A stretch of 64,000 nt of DNA from Sulfurisphaera tokodaii str. 7 (lineage in GTDB: Archaea > Thermoproteota > Thermoprotei_A > Sulfolobales > Sulfolobaceae). A program made the translations under genes and the position numbers. A model generated the notes under the pieces. It did not search any database. It was not told the origin of the DNA and saw only the letters and a list, made by a program, of their open reading frames with translations. Below are positions 8,054-17,973 of the stretch, piece by piece. The DNA is taken from contig NC_003106.2 of assembly GCF_000011205.1 (NCBI RefSeq), positions 682,001 to 746,000 of the forward strand, in the 5' to 3' direction. How positions within the stretch are numbered: position 1 is the first letter of the stretch; the number at the start of each line of letters is the position of its first letter.

Positions 8054-10396
8054 ATGCAAAGTAAATTAGATAAAACAACGATATATATCCTAATATTCTT
8101 AATAGCTGGAATTGCATTACTAAATTTAAATATTATAGCAAGTTCCTATGCGATATCGGACTTTAATGCACCAGTTCTAACTTGGAATCAAGCACGTTAT
8201 AACGAACCTTGGGTAGGAACAATAATATATCTATATTCCTATTCTACCCATACTGACGAATATAATGCTCTCATCCAGGGTAAAATTGACTTTGCAACTT
8301 TAGATCATGCTTCAGAGATAAAGACACTATTAACACAATATAAAGGCACAATATATGTAGGAATATCTCCAGTAGAAAGTTTTGGGCAGTTTGTTTTTGC
8401 TTTTGGAAATAACTTAACTGCTAACTTATACTTTAGATATGCAATAAGTAGTTTGTTAAATCCACAAAATATTACTGCTATTGTCTGGGATAACGGATTA
8501 TTAGGACAAGATATACCATACTTTATCAATCCTAAAATATATAGTGAATGGTTTAATCCCCAAGTTATAAGTTATTATGAACAGTATGAATCCTATAATC
8601 TTACAAGAGCTGTGATGTATCTAGAAAAAGTACCCGGGATTACTCACGTAAATGGTCAATGGTACTACAATGGTAAGCCATTAGTGCTAACATTTATTTA
8701 TCCAACTAGTAGTACCCCAGCTCAAAGGTTAGCTAGTTATTTACAAACTCAAGCTGCAGCAATCAATTTAACCATTAAACCAGAGGCAACTACTTTTGGC
8801 GAACTAATAACTTTAGCTACTACTGCTCCATATACTGACTTTAACATAACTACTTTTGGTTGGATTAACTTAGGTGCTGACGTGCCTGCCTGGTTATCAA
8901 TTTATACTGATCCAGCTAATGTTGGAGGATTCTCAAACTCCACTATAGATACGCTTATAACTGAAGCTGCTAATGCTCCCACACTAAATGACTCAATCAA
9001 TATAGTAAAACAAGTTGAATACGACCTACAAGTAGAATTACCTTATATAATTAATGTTTGGAGTAATGCAATACAGGGAGTTTACTTACCAGATTGGGCT
9101 AATTATATATACTTAAATGAAACTGCGGTGTACTCAATCAGTATAATGAATGTTCATCCAACTAATAGTGCATTAAATGGCACATTTATATTCTCTTCAG
9201 TAAGTAGTGATACACCAAGACATATGAATCCTTATGCTAGCGTTTCCCTATATGCATTTAATACATTAGACGATCTATATGATTCATTAGCTGTAGTAAA
9301 CTTAACTATGCCTGCTACTATATCACCTCAAGCTTTAATACCATGGGTTGCACAGAATTGGAGTATAGTATATATTCACAACGTTACATTACCTGGTGAT
9401 AAGTATATACCAAATGGAACTGAATTAATCGTTAACCTAGTTCACAATGATACATGGATTGATGGAGTCCCATTAACTGCATATGATGTAAACTTCACCA
9501 TTTGGTGGTATGATATACCAGGTATTATGGGAACCAATACATTTGATGGACTTCACGTAAACTATACTTATTTAGTTGATAACGGCTTTATTAATACAGA
9601 CTTATTCGGTACTATACCCGCAATAGCATGGACGAATGTAACTGGACCATACCAAATTGTAATATATTTGAATTCGACAAACTTCCTTAACGTATACTAT
9701 ACATTAACTGAGTTTCCAATAGTTCCAGCTCATATATTTAACACAACGAATCCAGCAACAGTATATGCTGAAAAGATCGCACCATTAATATCCAGCGGTG
9801 CATATATATGGGGTGAGTGGAATGTCCCTGCAGAAGAAATCGTAGTACACGCTAACTTGCATTACTTTAGAATTAACCCATTACTATTCTTACAAACAGT
9901 AAAGCAAGGCCAAATGGCTACGTTTACAGCTAACATAACAGCGTATAGTTGGGATAACAGTACTGATATGTTATCACCAACTCAAATAAGTAATGCTACA
10001 GTTTATGTCTACTTAAAATATTTGAATGTTCCGGGCCATACGTACGGTAATGTTACTATAAATGGTAAACCATATGTAATTATTGCAAAGAATATGGGGA
10101 ACGGAATATATCAGGCTAATATTAACACTTCAATGTTACAACCAGGGTTATATGAAATAGTGGCTAAAGCTATTTGGACTGTAAATGGACAGATGAGAGA
10201 AGAATTTAGTTACGGAAGCTTAAATGTAACTCCAACTGCCACAACGACTGTTCCTCCAGTAACTACAACTACATCGACGACTACGACCACAAATACGACG
10301 ACCACATCATCAATTAATGTAGCGTTAATAGCAGTTATAGTTATAGTTATAATTATAATTATAGCAGTCGCGGTAGTGTTGTTAAGAAGAAGATAA
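8054..10396 (+). CDS. Solute-binding protein of the peptide/sugar ABC importer (family 5), with apparently permuted halves
   Basis: 780 residues: an N-terminal membrane/signal helix (10-32), exported domains, a Thr-rich stalk (about 724-752) and a C-terminal helix ending LLRRR, the usual archaeal surface anchor. Family-5 binding proteins normally run LNP...LAESW...DGTPLTAEDV...NPxYW...SGxID...RxAL. Here the second-half signatures come first (ALIQGKIDFAT near 75, RYAISSLLNP near 128, TTFGW near 265). The first-half signatures follow (MNPYASVSLYAFNTLDDLYD near 390, DGVPLTAYDVNFT near 473, NLHYFR near 600). An Ig-like segment (620-720) comes after. It probably serves the adjacent importer operon. 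See the separate finding. Confidence 0.85.
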   Translation: MQSKLDKTTIYILIFLIAGIALLNLNIIASSYAISDFNAPVLTWNQARYNEPWVGTIIYLYSYSTHTDEYNALIQGKIDFATLDHASEIKTLLTQYKGTIYVGISPVESFGQFVFAFGNNLTANLYFRYAISSLLNPQNITAIVWDNGLLGQDIPYFINPKIYSEWFNPQVISYYEQYESYNLTRAVMYLEKVPGITHVNGQWYYNGKPLVLTFIYPTSSTPAQRLASYLQTQAAAINLTIKPEATTFGELITLATTAPYTDFNITTFGWINLGADVPAWLSIYTDPANVGGFSNSTIDTLITEAANAPTLNDSINIVKQVEYDLQVELPYIINVWSNAIQGVYLPDWANYIYLNETAVYSISIMNVHPTNSALNGTFIFSSVSSDTPRHMNPYASVSLYAFNTLDDLYDSLAVVNLTMPATISPQALIPWVAQNWSIVYIHNVTLPGDKYIPNGTELIVNLVHNDTWIDGVPLTAYDVNFTIWWYDIPGIMGTNTFDGLHVNYTYLVDNGFINTDLFGTIPAIAWTNVTGPYQIVIYLNSTNFLNVYYTLTEFPIVPAHIFNTTNPATVYAEKIAPLISSGAYIWGEWNVPAEEIVVHANLHYFRINPLLFLQTVKQGQMATFTANITAYSWDNSTDMLSPTQISNATVYVYLKYLNVPGHTYGNVTINGKPYVIIAKNMGNGIYQANINTSMLQPGLYEIVAKAIWTVNGQMREEFSYGSLNVTPTATTTVPPVTTTTSTTTTTNTTTTSSINVALIAVIVIVIIIIIAVAVVLLRRR

Positions 10397-10407
10397 AATA
10401 GTATAAT

Positions 10408-10437
10408 AATATTTTTTCTTTTCCTTCTTTTTCTTTG
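10408..10437 (+). terminator. Pyrimidine-rich terminator after the binding-protein gene
   Basis: T-rich runs (tattttttcttttccttct, then tttttctttg) begin about 13 bases after the stop codon. Such runs are the usual transcription end signal in Sulfolobales. No stem is needed or seen. Confidence 0.55.
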
Positions 10438-10477
10438 TATAAATGGTGTATTTATATATAGTTAAATAAAAAACTAT

Positions 10478-12160
10478 TTACTTTGGATCAGAAGTTTTCA
10501 TCATATCTCTCTCATATATCACAGTTCTTCCTCTCAATGCTGATATAACAGCTGCAATAAACACAAGAGTTGCTGAGAAGTAAAATGCTATCTTTAGCGA
10601 ATCCATAAATGCTGGGGCTATAACTGTGGGGAACCAATACTTGCCGGTTATTGTTGCTAATACCGATGAAGGAATTGAATTGACAATACTTGCCGGTAAT
10701 TGTGACAATATTGTCTTTACCGGATTGTATCCTAAAAATGCAGCAAATAATGCTGCAGTTGGTGGTATCTTAGCCATTATTGGTGCTAACTGTGGTGCAC
10801 CAACAGCAGTTAGTGCTGAGGTCAAAGTACCAGGCAAGTTAAGGTAAAGTACATCTATAACTATTGTGAAGAATAATCCGATACTTAATGTACTTCCAGT
10901 ATTTGTTAACATTGCTCTAATTCCAGATGCAGAACCTCTATGCTGTGGTGGTGCTGCATTTATTAATGAGGCCATATTTGGTGATACAAATAGACCGTTA
11001 CCAACACCCATTATGAAAATTATTGTTGCGAATATTATGTAGTTAAAATCATAGGGCAATGATGTTAATCCTAATAATCCAGCCCCTAATATTACTAACC
11101 CAACTGTTGCTAATACTCTAGCCCCATACTTATCAGAAAGCCTTCCGGCAATACTTCCCATTATTCCAAAACCCGCTAATAAGGGTAAAAGATACACACC
11201 AGCCCAGAATGGTGCTTGTGAATAAGGTATACCATGCAATGGTAGCCAAATTGCTTGTAAAAGTAAAACTAACATTAGTTGTAGTCCTCCAAAAGCAATT
11301 TGTGCAAAAAATATTGCTAGGGATGCCATAGTAAATGCTCTAACCTTGAAAAGGTCGATCCTAAACATTGGGTCCTTAACTTTAGTTTCCACATAAAGGA
11401 ACACTAAGAATAGTGCTACACCAGAAGATATACTCGCAATTACGTATGGATTAGTCCAACCAGTAGCCGAAGAACCGTAAGGTAAAATTCCATAAGTTAT
11501 TCCTACTAGTATAAGGATTAATGCTATTGCATATAATATATTACCTATTACATCAACACTTTGATTCCTATTAGGAGGAGTTAGTTGCTTTAACGATTTA
11601 TAAGACCAAATAGTCCCAGCAATTCCTATTGGGACGCTAACTAAGAACACATCTCTCCAATAAATTGAGGCTAAAATACCGCCTAATATTATTCCAGCAA
11701 TTCCTCCAAAAATCCCTATTACACCGTTTAAACCTAATGCAAAACCTCTTTGATTTGGTGGGAACGCTTCAGATAGTACAGCTGCACTGTTTGCCATTAA
11801 AAAAGCTCCCCCTATCCCCTGAATAATTCTATAAATTATTAACTGAAGAGCAGCTATGCTCCCGGTACCTGGTGTTATATAAAGTAGGATTGAACCTATA
11901 GTGAAGATTGCAAAACCCAAATTATACATTCTAACTCTTCCAAATATATCTGAGATTCTGCCAATGTTAACTACTAATATTGCTGATACTATCGAGTAAC
12001 CAAATAGAACCCACAATAGGTATTGAAATGATGTAAAGGGATTGACGTCAATTCCTCTAAATATTGCTGGTAATGATATTAGAACAATGTTAGCATTCAT
12101 GAATCCCATAAAGACTCCTAGACTTGTATTAGATAGGGCAATCCACTTATACTGAACCAT
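10478..12160 (-). CDS. MFS drug/metabolite exporter, DHA2 (EmrB/QacA) type
   Basis: 560 residues with about 14 hydrophobic helices, the number expected for the DHA2 class. The loop [16 protein letters not shown] near residues 65-80 is the major-facilitator motif A, and a second [12 protein letters not shown] lies near 345. Family members export drugs, acids or siderophore-like compounds with protons. It stands alone, convergent with the binding-protein gene. Substrate cannot be told. Confidence 0.87.
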   Translation of the reverse strand: MVQYKWIALSNTSLGVFMGFMNANIVLISLPAIFRGIDVNPFTSFQYLLWVLFGYSIVSAILVVNIGRISDIFGRVRMYNLGFAIFTIGSILLYITPGTGSIAALQLIIYRIIQGIGGAFLMANSAAVLSEAFPPNQRGFALGLNGVIGIFGGIAGIILGGILASIYWRDVFLVSVPIGIAGTIWSYKSLKQLTPPNRNQSVDVIGNILYAIALILILVGITYGILPYGSSATGWTNPYVIASISSGVALFLVFLYVETKVKDPMFRIDLFKVRAFTMASLAIFFAQIAFGGLQLMLVLLLQAIWLPLHGIPYSQAPFWAGVYLLPLLAGFGIMGSIAGRLSDKYGARVLATVGLVILGAGLLGLTSLPYDFNYIIFATIIFIMGVGNGLFVSPNMASLINAAPPQHRGSASGIRAMLTNTGSTLSIGLFFTIVIDVLYLNLPGTLTSALTAVGAPQLAPIMAKIPPTAALFAAFLGYNPVKTILSQLPASIVNSIPSSVLATITGKYWFPTVIAPAFMDSLKIAFYFSATLVFIAAVISALRGRTVIYERDMMKTSDPK

Positions 12161-12294
12161 AATGTTAAATAGTGAATAGTTAACTATTAAATCTTTTGTT
12201 AATGAAGATTTAAATAATTATTAGTTAAAATTAAAGGAAGAAAGTGAATAAAATGAGTTTAAAAAGAGGTTAATTAAAGAAAGAAAAAGAGTAT

Positions 12295-12807
12295 TTACAA
12301 AGGTGAGCCACAATTCATACAGAACCTAGCATTTATTGGATTATTATAACCGCAAGCCCTACAGATTTTTTGTTGATACAACATTGGTTGATAAAATGGT
12401 TGCGGCTGAAATAATGGTTTTTGATTAGTTAAGCTGATTAGCCTTTCAATCTCTTTAATAATATCTTCCTCAATTTTTAAATTATATGCTTCTTCAATAC
12501 CCTCAATAAATGCTAATGGTGTAAAGACTAGAGCAGCTATTACATCTTCTGTGACATCAGCGGCTTTTAACCAATCACTCATTCCAACATCCACATTTAA
12601 AACTCCTTGTCCTCCAGACAGTCTTATTGTAAAAGCTCTATTAGCACCGAAAATAGTCCTTAATATTCCTTCCTTTTTCGCTTGAACTACCACATATTGT
12701 CCGACTGTTAAGATTTGAGTTTTGTAACCTTTACTAATTAACCATTGCTCTAATGATAATCCTAATTGGTATAGGTTCACATATACGTTAGTATATGTCT
12801 TCTGCAT
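12295..12807 (-). CDS. Conserved archaeal protein with C-terminal zinc ribbon
   Basis: 170 residues. The N-terminal 110 have an alpha/beta pattern (SLEQWLISKGYKT, VVVQAKKEGILR, FTIRLSGGQGVLNVDVGMS). A Gln/Pro linker follows, then a C-terminal zinc ribbon ICRACGYNNPINARFCMNC with four cysteines. The N-terminal part is clearly related to the ribbon-less protein at 52555-52950 (shared KxGILRxIxxAxRAxT). Function unknown. The two are paralogues, and the ribbon here may recruit a partner or nucleic acid. Confidence 0.75.
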   Translation of the reverse strand: MQKTYTNVYVNLYQLGLSLEQWLISKGYKTQILTVGQYVVVQAKKEGILRTIFGANRAFTIRLSGGQGVLNVDVGMSDWLKAADVTEDVIAALVFTPLAFIEGIEEAYNLKIEEDIIKEIERLISLTNQKPLFQPQPFYQPMLYQQKICRACGYNNPINARFCMNCGSPL

Positions 12808-12883
12808 TAATTGTAAATTAGGGTAATATTTAAAAGGTTTTCGTTAAGTATAGCTTATTATCTCTTACATAAACTTTTTATTT

Positions 12884-13117
12884 ATGGTAGAGCCGATAGT
12901 TAAACGCCCTCATTATCGTTTTGAGATTAGAAAGAAAGATACTAAAATAGGTAAAGGTTTTAGTTTAAAAGAATTAAAAGAATCCGGTTTCTCCGTACAA
13001 GAGGCTAAAAAACTTAGAGTCAGAATTGACAAAAGAAGAAAAACTTCTTATCCAGAAAATGTTGAAGTCCTAAAGAAATTAAAGGAACAACTACAACAGA
13101 AGAAACAAGCTCAATAA
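12884..13117 (+). CDS. rpl13e: 50S ribosomal protein L13e
   Basis: A 77-residue basic protein with the L13e signature: KRPHYRFEIRKKD at the start, GFSLKELKESG, then the helix EAKKLRVRIDKRRKTSYPENV. L13e occurs in eukaryotes and crenarchaea and binds the large subunit. The size matches crenarchaeal forms. It is monocistronic and divergent from the zinc-ribbon gene. Confidence 0.93.
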   Translation: MVEPIVKRPHYRFEIRKKDTKIGKGFSLKELKESGFSVQEAKKLRVRIDKRRKTSYPENVEVLKKLKEQLQQKKQAQ

Positions 13118-13704
13118 TTTTCATTAATGAAATCAGTAAAGTAAATAATCTGAATTTGTTCTACTACTTTGTTAATTCATAAGTTTTTTGCGATTTCTAT
13201 TTGTATAATAAGTGGAGTTACATATATATATTATCACATTAAATATACGTTAAACATATTAATATAGTAGATTAAGTAAAAGCTTATAATAGTGAGGTTA
13301 TAATTTAGATTAACTAGAACGCTTTTGTGTATACTGTATTATTCTGCAATGAATCATACTAATTTAATAGAGAAAATCGACATTCGCAATGGAGCTATTA
13401 ATTGTCCTATTTCACTTAATCCCACATAATTAATGTTGTCTCAGTGTACATTTAATAGTTAAAATCTCATTTTACTAAGATAAATAGAATCGCAAAAAAC
13501 CTATGAACTGCTAAGTAATAAGGTATCCAATGATTCCCCATTTACAGAGCTTTAAATTATACTTGCTAAAGAACACGATTTCCTCTCTAACTTACTGAAC
13601 GATTTTTAGAAATATTATTATTTTACTTAAATAAATAACATGGGAAAGAATATCTACTTCTGATATCAATATCGTTAATTATAATAAGGCTAATACTAAG
13701 AAAA
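13118..13704. other. 587-bp AT-rich intergenic region, no gene recognised
   Basis: I read all frames on both strands and found no open frame longer than about 40 codons with recognisable similarity. It has no clear hairpins or repeats shared with the rest of the window. Confidence 0.5.
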
Positions 13705-14022
13705 TTATGGATCGAGGACATTGAGGTCCTTATAATTTATGACTAAACCCAGTTTTATTAAAGCCCCTTCACCAATCAAATTTTCATCCAACTGAGGGAT
13801 CCATAATACCACAGTATTAATTTCATTACCTAGTATTCTTAATGTTGAGATTTTTCCGAAAGCTGCATAGCACTCATTCTCAGTTATACATACGAATCCG
13901 GCATTAAATGTAGGAAAAGGTATTTTATCGAATATTTCATAATTAACCATTATCTCTCCACTAAATCCAGTATCTATAGTAAACCAATCCTCCAAGTCGT
14001 TAATTTTAGCCCTTATTCTCAC
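13705..14022 (-). CDS. Retropepsin-like (clan AA) aspartic protease domain protein
   Basis: 105 residues forming about one aspartic protease lobe: DTGFSGEIMVN at residues 18-28 supplies the catalytic D-T/S-G, and LIGEGALIKLGLVIN near the C-terminus matches the second half of the single-lobe fold. Such proteins are active as homodimers. Its start overlaps the stop of the upstream repeat protein (ATGA), so the two are coupled and the repeat protein could be a substrate or regulator. That link is inferred. Confidence 0.72.
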   Translation of the reverse strand: MRIRAKINDLEDWFTIDTGFSGEIMVNYEIFDKIPFPTFNAGFVCITENECYAAFGKISTLRILGNEINTVVLWIPQLDENLIGEGALIKLGLVINYKDLNVLDP

Positions 14023-14417
14023 AATAGTAAATAAACTTTAGAGGGGCTTTTTATTTTTAGTTTCTTTCCTTCTTTTGTCTTTTCTAAAACGAACTTATAC
14101 AAGGAATCAACATCAGAAAAACGTCCTAATAATTCTCCTTCCTCACTAAAGACAAGATACTCATTATCACTCACTATCTCCACGTTCTCACCTTTAAGAA
14201 TGTGTTCTTTTGCTGCCCTAAACGCTTCTTCTACTGTTAAAAATTTTTCGATTTTCTTACCAGAAACTATTAGAAAATATTCCTCAGGAGGGCTTTTTAT
14301 TTTTAGTTTCTTTCCTTCTTTTGTCTTTTCTAAAACGAACTTATACAAGGAATCAACATCAGAAAAACGTCCTAATAGGTTACCATCCTCATCATAAATT
14401 AGATATTCTTCTCCCAT
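14019..14417 (-). CDS. Small protein of three tandem repeats, coupled to the protease gene
   Basis: 132 residues made of three units of about 41 residues, each beginning with a YLIYDEDG-like strand and ending in KxKIxSP. Units 1 and 3 share 28 or more identical residues (FSDVDSLYKFVLEKTKEG and onward); unit 2 is diverged. The identity comes from an 88-bp exact DNA repeat (see repeats), which points to recent duplication or gene conversion. The family resembles DUF5678-type small archaeal proteins found with retropepsin-like genes. Function unknown. Confidence 0.7.
   Translation of the reverse strand: MGEEYLIYDEDGNLLGRFSDVDSLYKFVLEKTKEGKKLKIKSPPEEYFLIVSGKKIEKFLTVEEAFRAAKEHILKGENVEIVSDNEYLVFSEEGELLGRFSDVDSLYKFVLEKTKEGKKLKIKSPSKVYLLL
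14044..14131 (-). repeat. 88-bp exact direct repeat, copy 1
   Basis: Identical, as far as I can read it, to 14290-14377. The offset is exactly 246 bp (82 codons), so the duplicated segment stays in frame within the repeat protein. Confidence 0.9.
14290..14377 (-). repeat. 88-bp exact direct repeat, copy 2
   Basis: Partner of 14044-14131. The flanking codons of the two protein repeats differ, so only this block has been homogenised. Confidence 0.9.
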
Positions 14418-14465
14418 AGATTTATATATATTATCTCTCCTTAAATCAATTACTACATCTCGTTG

Positions 14466-14777
14466 CGTTTATTTTATTATTCTATATGATGACGTTGTTT
14501 ATTGGTTTTATTTTTAACGTTTCAAGTTCTATTATGTCTATCTGGATTAAAGAAAATGTGAAGGAAGAAATTTGCAAAAAGTCTCATCAATTAATCAAAC
14601 TATTACAGATCAATAAGTCTTTTTATAGAAATCTTAGCGGAAATTCTTCTTACAATAAATTTAAGATATTCATTATTAGGATCATTATTTTTACTAGGAG
14701 TAGTTATCTTCCTACTTTTACCCATAAAGATATCTATATTAAACATATTAAAAAGCTGTTTAAAAGAAGGGACGTAG
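14466..14777 (+). pseudogene. Remnant of an MFS transporter gene
   Basis: The first part reads ILLFYMMTLFIGFIFNVSSS then IMSIWIKENVKEE, nearly the same as the middle of the exporter at 21.5-22.7 kb (IMSVWIKENVKEE). After a frameshift and a gap the plus-one frame reads SLLGSLFLLGVVIFLLLPIK, matching SLLGPLFFLGIIIFLFLPIK there. The stop is at 14775. Only about a quarter of the gene remains, with internal stops, so it cannot make a transporter. An ATG-initiated 107-codon frame at 14486 is an artefact of this remnant. Confidence 0.8.
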
Positions 14778-15012
14778 GATTGTCATTGAGCTATCTATAT
14801 TTCATCTAAATTGAGATATGCATAACCTTATCGATAGTGTCGTCATTTGTATATAAATTTATTAGATGATCTTTCTTCATATAGAGTATAAATATTGAAT
14901 TAACATATTACTATGTGCTAAAAAATTATAGAAATATAAATAACTCAGTAATGTCACAATAAAAATACTTATATCATGGTTTTGTAAGAGTATAACTCAT
15001 AAAACTTTTCTA

Positions 15013-15582
15013 TTATTTTAAAAATCTTACACCAAATGCTAGTTCGGAAATTTTATTTAAAATACTGATAGACTGCGAGATAATACAATTAATGATATCT
15101 ACTGCCACATAAAATTTTCCAAAATCATTTATGCATTCATAAACTTCTATTTCCCCCGAGTTACTCTTTTTATAACAAGAATTGAAACTGAGCATATATG
15201 AAATTTTATTCTCATCATCAGTAAAAATAGCGCAATTTTGTTTCCATTCATAAATAATAGGAGTAGTATAATTTAGCTCATTTTGTGAAATTAATTTTAA
15301 AGATTTATCAACTTTTTTAACTATAATCTCTCCGTTATTAAACACATCCTCTCTACTTATCTTTAGAAAAACGAAATCCATGCTTTTTCTTATACTTAGT
15401 GGTTTTCTTAACCCCAGTTCATAAAGCGTAAGTAGTCCTAGAACTTTACTATCAGTAATGTATATAATTTTCTTATCCTTAGCAATTCCGTAAAAACTAT
15501 CAATAGTTACTAAGGAGTATTCTCCACTCTCATAAACTACATCTAATAAGATTGAATCTAGTGGTAAAACTGTAATATACAC
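15013..15582 (-). CDS. Hypothetical protein, beta-rich
   Basis: 189 residues, no family recognised. Alternating hydrophobic strands dominate (SILLDVVYESGEYSLVTID, KIIYITDSKVLGLLTLYEL), with a Cys-containing central part and a short C-terminal helix. There is no signal peptide or membrane helix. It is divergent from the MFS transporter at 15724. Codon use looks like its neighbours, so I think it is real. Confidence 0.55.
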   Translation of the reverse strand: MYITVLPLDSILLDVVYESGEYSLVTIDSFYGIAKDKKIIYITDSKVLGLLTLYELGLRKPLSIRKSMDFVFLKISREDVFNNGEIIVKKVDKSLKLISQNELNYTTPIIYEWKQNCAIFTDDENKISYMLSFNSCYKKSNSGEIEVYECINDFGKFYVAVDIINCIISQSISILNKISELAFGVRFLK

Positions 15583-15723
15583 AAGTTTTAATCTCTTTAC
15601 AAAAGCTTAAATACTCATTCATAAGATTAAATTATATCGATAGTTTTTTAAACTTAGCAAGTTACATTATCTATTAAATTAGTTTAATATAGCCTTTATA
15701 AGGCAATTAAGGAATTTACGCAT

Positions 15724-17160
15724 ATGTCTAAGGAAGAGGAGACTAAGTCATCGGAAATTATAGCCAGATTAGATAGGCTTCCAACATGGGCTTTCAACTA
15801 TATCCTTCTAGGCATAATAGGTGTGGGAGAGTTATTCACTTTCTATGACATATTTAACATAAACGTTAGTTTCGTCCAAACAGCAGTAACACTATTTCAT
15901 GTATCCCCAGCTCAAGCAGCTCAGCTATTAGGACCAGTAGTCTTAGGTAATTTAGTAGGTTATGTTGTAGGATCCCTTGTCCTTTCACCAATAGCTGACA
16001 GAATCGGTAGGAGAGATATGTTAATGATAACCATGTTAATCATGGGATTAAGTTCGCTTTATAACGCTTTCGCACCGAATTATATTAACTTTTTTATAGC
16101 TAGGACGTTAACTGGAATTGGTGTTGGTGCTGATTTAGCTATAGTGAATACTTATATTAGTGAGGTTGCCCCACTCGCTTATAGAAGTAAGTACGTTTCA
16201 GCAATTTTCATATTCTCTACAGTAGGAGGTTTTCTGGCAATTTGGTTAGGTTTGCTCTTTACTACACCACCTGCACCGTTTCCGCAAGGATTGCCTATTG
16301 CATTAGGTGGCTCAGGATTTTTCGCAATAAACGGTTGGAGGGTAATGTATATTATTGGTGCAGTCTTAGCATTAATAGGCTTAGCCTTAAGATTTAGGCT
16401 ACCAGAATCTCCCAGATGGTTAATAAGTAAAGGTAGAGTTTCAGAAGCTGAAATGATAGTCAACCTTATGGAAGAGAAAGTGACTTCCCGAGGATATAAG
16501 CTACCACCACTACCCTCTTTAATACCAATATATAAAGCTTCAAAGCCAGTACCATATTCAGAAATCTTTACAAACTCAACATATTTAAAGAGGTTTATAA
16601 CTCTGGTTATAGTGTGGTTCTTAGCATATACTACCGTTTACAGTATTGCGGCAGGCTTGACTTCGCTCCTGACAGCACAAGGATACAGCACTTCTGAAGC
16701 CGGAATGATATCTGCAATTGGAATTATAGGATTTATATTAGCTGCTGTAATTGCAACACTCTTCGGAGATAGATTAGAAAGAAAATGGTGGATAGGAATA
16801 GGTGCTTTAGTAACAGTAATTGGAGGTATGATGGTTGCATTAACACCAAACCCAATAATCGATGGACTTGGTGCAATTATACTATTCATAGGATTTAATG
16901 TTTGGGTTCCAGTAGCCTATACATGGACTGCTGAAAGTTTTCCAACAAGAGCTAGAACTTCTGGATTTGCATTATGTGATGGATTTGGGCATTTAGGAGG
17001 AGGATTAGGAGTAGTCTACATCACCTCTGTGGCTACTACACTACACTCAACAGTAGAGCTGTTTGGCTTAATTGCTGGATTCTTAGTAGTGGCAGCAATA
17101 ATTGCTATGGTAACTGGGCATTATACTTTAGGAAAAAGATTGGACGAAATTTCACCTTAA
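15724..17160 (+). CDS. MFS transporter, sugar-porter/metabolite-proton symporter type
   Basis: 478 residues and 12 helices. DRIGRRDML near residue 90 is motif A and PESPRWLISKGR near 227 is the sugar-porter signature at the end of the first half. RTLTGIGVGADLA near 125 is the fourth-helix motif. Related archaeal proteins carry sugars, aromatic acids or other organic acids. It is convergent with an acetoacetate-decarboxylase-like gene, the stops being 12 bases apart. Substrate unknown. Confidence 0.87.
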   Translation: MSKEEETKSSEIIARLDRLPTWAFNYILLGIIGVGELFTFYDIFNINVSFVQTAVTLFHVSPAQAAQLLGPVVLGNLVGYVVGSLVLSPIADRIGRRDMLMITMLIMGLSSLYNAFAPNYINFFIARTLTGIGVGADLAIVNTYISEVAPLAYRSKYVSAIFIFSTVGGFLAIWLGLLFTTPPAPFPQGLPIALGGSGFFAINGWRVMYIIGAVLALIGLALRFRLPESPRWLISKGRVSEAEMIVNLMEEKVTSRGYKLPPLPSLIPIYKASKPVPYSEIFTNSTYLKRFITLVIVWFLAYTTVYSIAAGLTSLLTAQGYSTSEAGMISAIGIIGFILAAVIATLFGDRLERKWWIGIGALVTVIGGMMVALTPNPIIDGLGAIILFIGFNVWVPVAYTWTAESFPTRARTSGFALCDGFGHLGGGLGVVYITSVATTLHSTVELFGLIAGFLVVAAIIAMVTGHYTLGKRLDEISP

Positions 17161-17172
17161 AAAATTTTTTCT

Positions 17173-17973
17173 TTAAGAAGGAATTTTTTTAGCTAAAATC
17201 TTTTTTAAGAGCTTAGTACTTGTTACTCTAAAATATAAAGTATAGTGATAACCAGCGTAAACTTCTTCAAGCTTTAATATGTTCACTTCATCATTTACAT
17301 ATCCTCCAAGCTCGACCTTAGCATCACCCTTCCATATTTCGCCATAATTACTAACATCTCTAACCCTGCTAACAACCTCATATAAGTCCTCTTCATCGTC
17401 ACCTCTAGTAGCGAATCTCCTTATATTTATGAAAGGACCGAATTTTGAGACCGGTACAGAGTCTGCTCTTTCTTGTAACTCAACTTGCAACCTTAGAAGA
17501 ACTCCGCCACCTCTAACTACGTAGCCTCCTAACTTTAGCCCTTTCTCAGGTTTATTATACATTGGAAGTAGTGGATGAAGTCTAGTCATTACAATCTTGG
17601 CAATCTTCTTTGGGTAACCGTCTAGCCATCCTCTTACTAAAGCCCAATCTTTATCAACCCACATAAATGGAAAGTATAAATAGTTTTTACCCTCAAAATT
17701 AACTTTTAACCCTATGGCTCCTTCCATATACTGGACTAGTTCTGGGTCCTCGTACATGAAGTTCCAATTATAATCTGAAGTTGAGATAAACTCGGCAATG
17801 TATATCCATCCCTCACCGTCTGTAGATAGAAAGTCTGGTAACAACTGGTTTGCTGTATCTTTATCGAATTTTACGTGGGCTGAAATATATGTTACTCCGT
17901 AATGCCATGGAGGAGGAAAAACTATCTGTGATTTACCGCTTTTTGTAATAGGTAGGGAAAAGTCGTTCTGCAT
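17173..17973 (-). CDS. Acetoacetate decarboxylase-family protein
   Basis: 266 residues with the family fold: [19 protein letters not shown] at the start, then [17 protein letters not shown] near residue 140, where the second Lys of YPKK corresponds to the Schiff-base lysine region of acetoacetate decarboxylase. Family members decarboxylate beta-keto acids or act as aldolase/dehydratases, so the reaction is not certain. Two AAACAAGT motifs flank its TATA-like box (17997-18004); see the regulatory entry. Confidence 0.82.
   Translation of the reverse strand: MQNDFSLPITKSGKSQIVFPPPWHYGVTYISAHVKFDKDTANQLLPDFLSTDGEGWIYIAEFISTSDYNWNFMYEDPELVQYMEGAIGLKVNFEGKNYLYFPFMWVDKDWALVRGWLDGYPKKIAKIVMTRLHPLLPMYNKPEKGLKLGGYVVRGGGVLLRLQVELQERADSVPVSKFGPFINIRRFATRGDDEEDLYEVVSRVRDVSNYGEIWKGDAKVELGGYVNDEVNILKLEEVYAGYHYTLYFRVTSTKLLKKILAKKIPS

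Noticed and set aside
10251-10310. Acg/acn repeats as a DNA-level repeat element
   Set aside because: It is the Thr-rich stalk before the membrane anchor of the binding protein, a normal feature of archaeal surface lipoprotein-like proteins.
14486-14809. 107-codon frame as a new gene
   Set aside because: Its first half is MFS transporter sequence and its second half is the same transporter read in a wrong frame.
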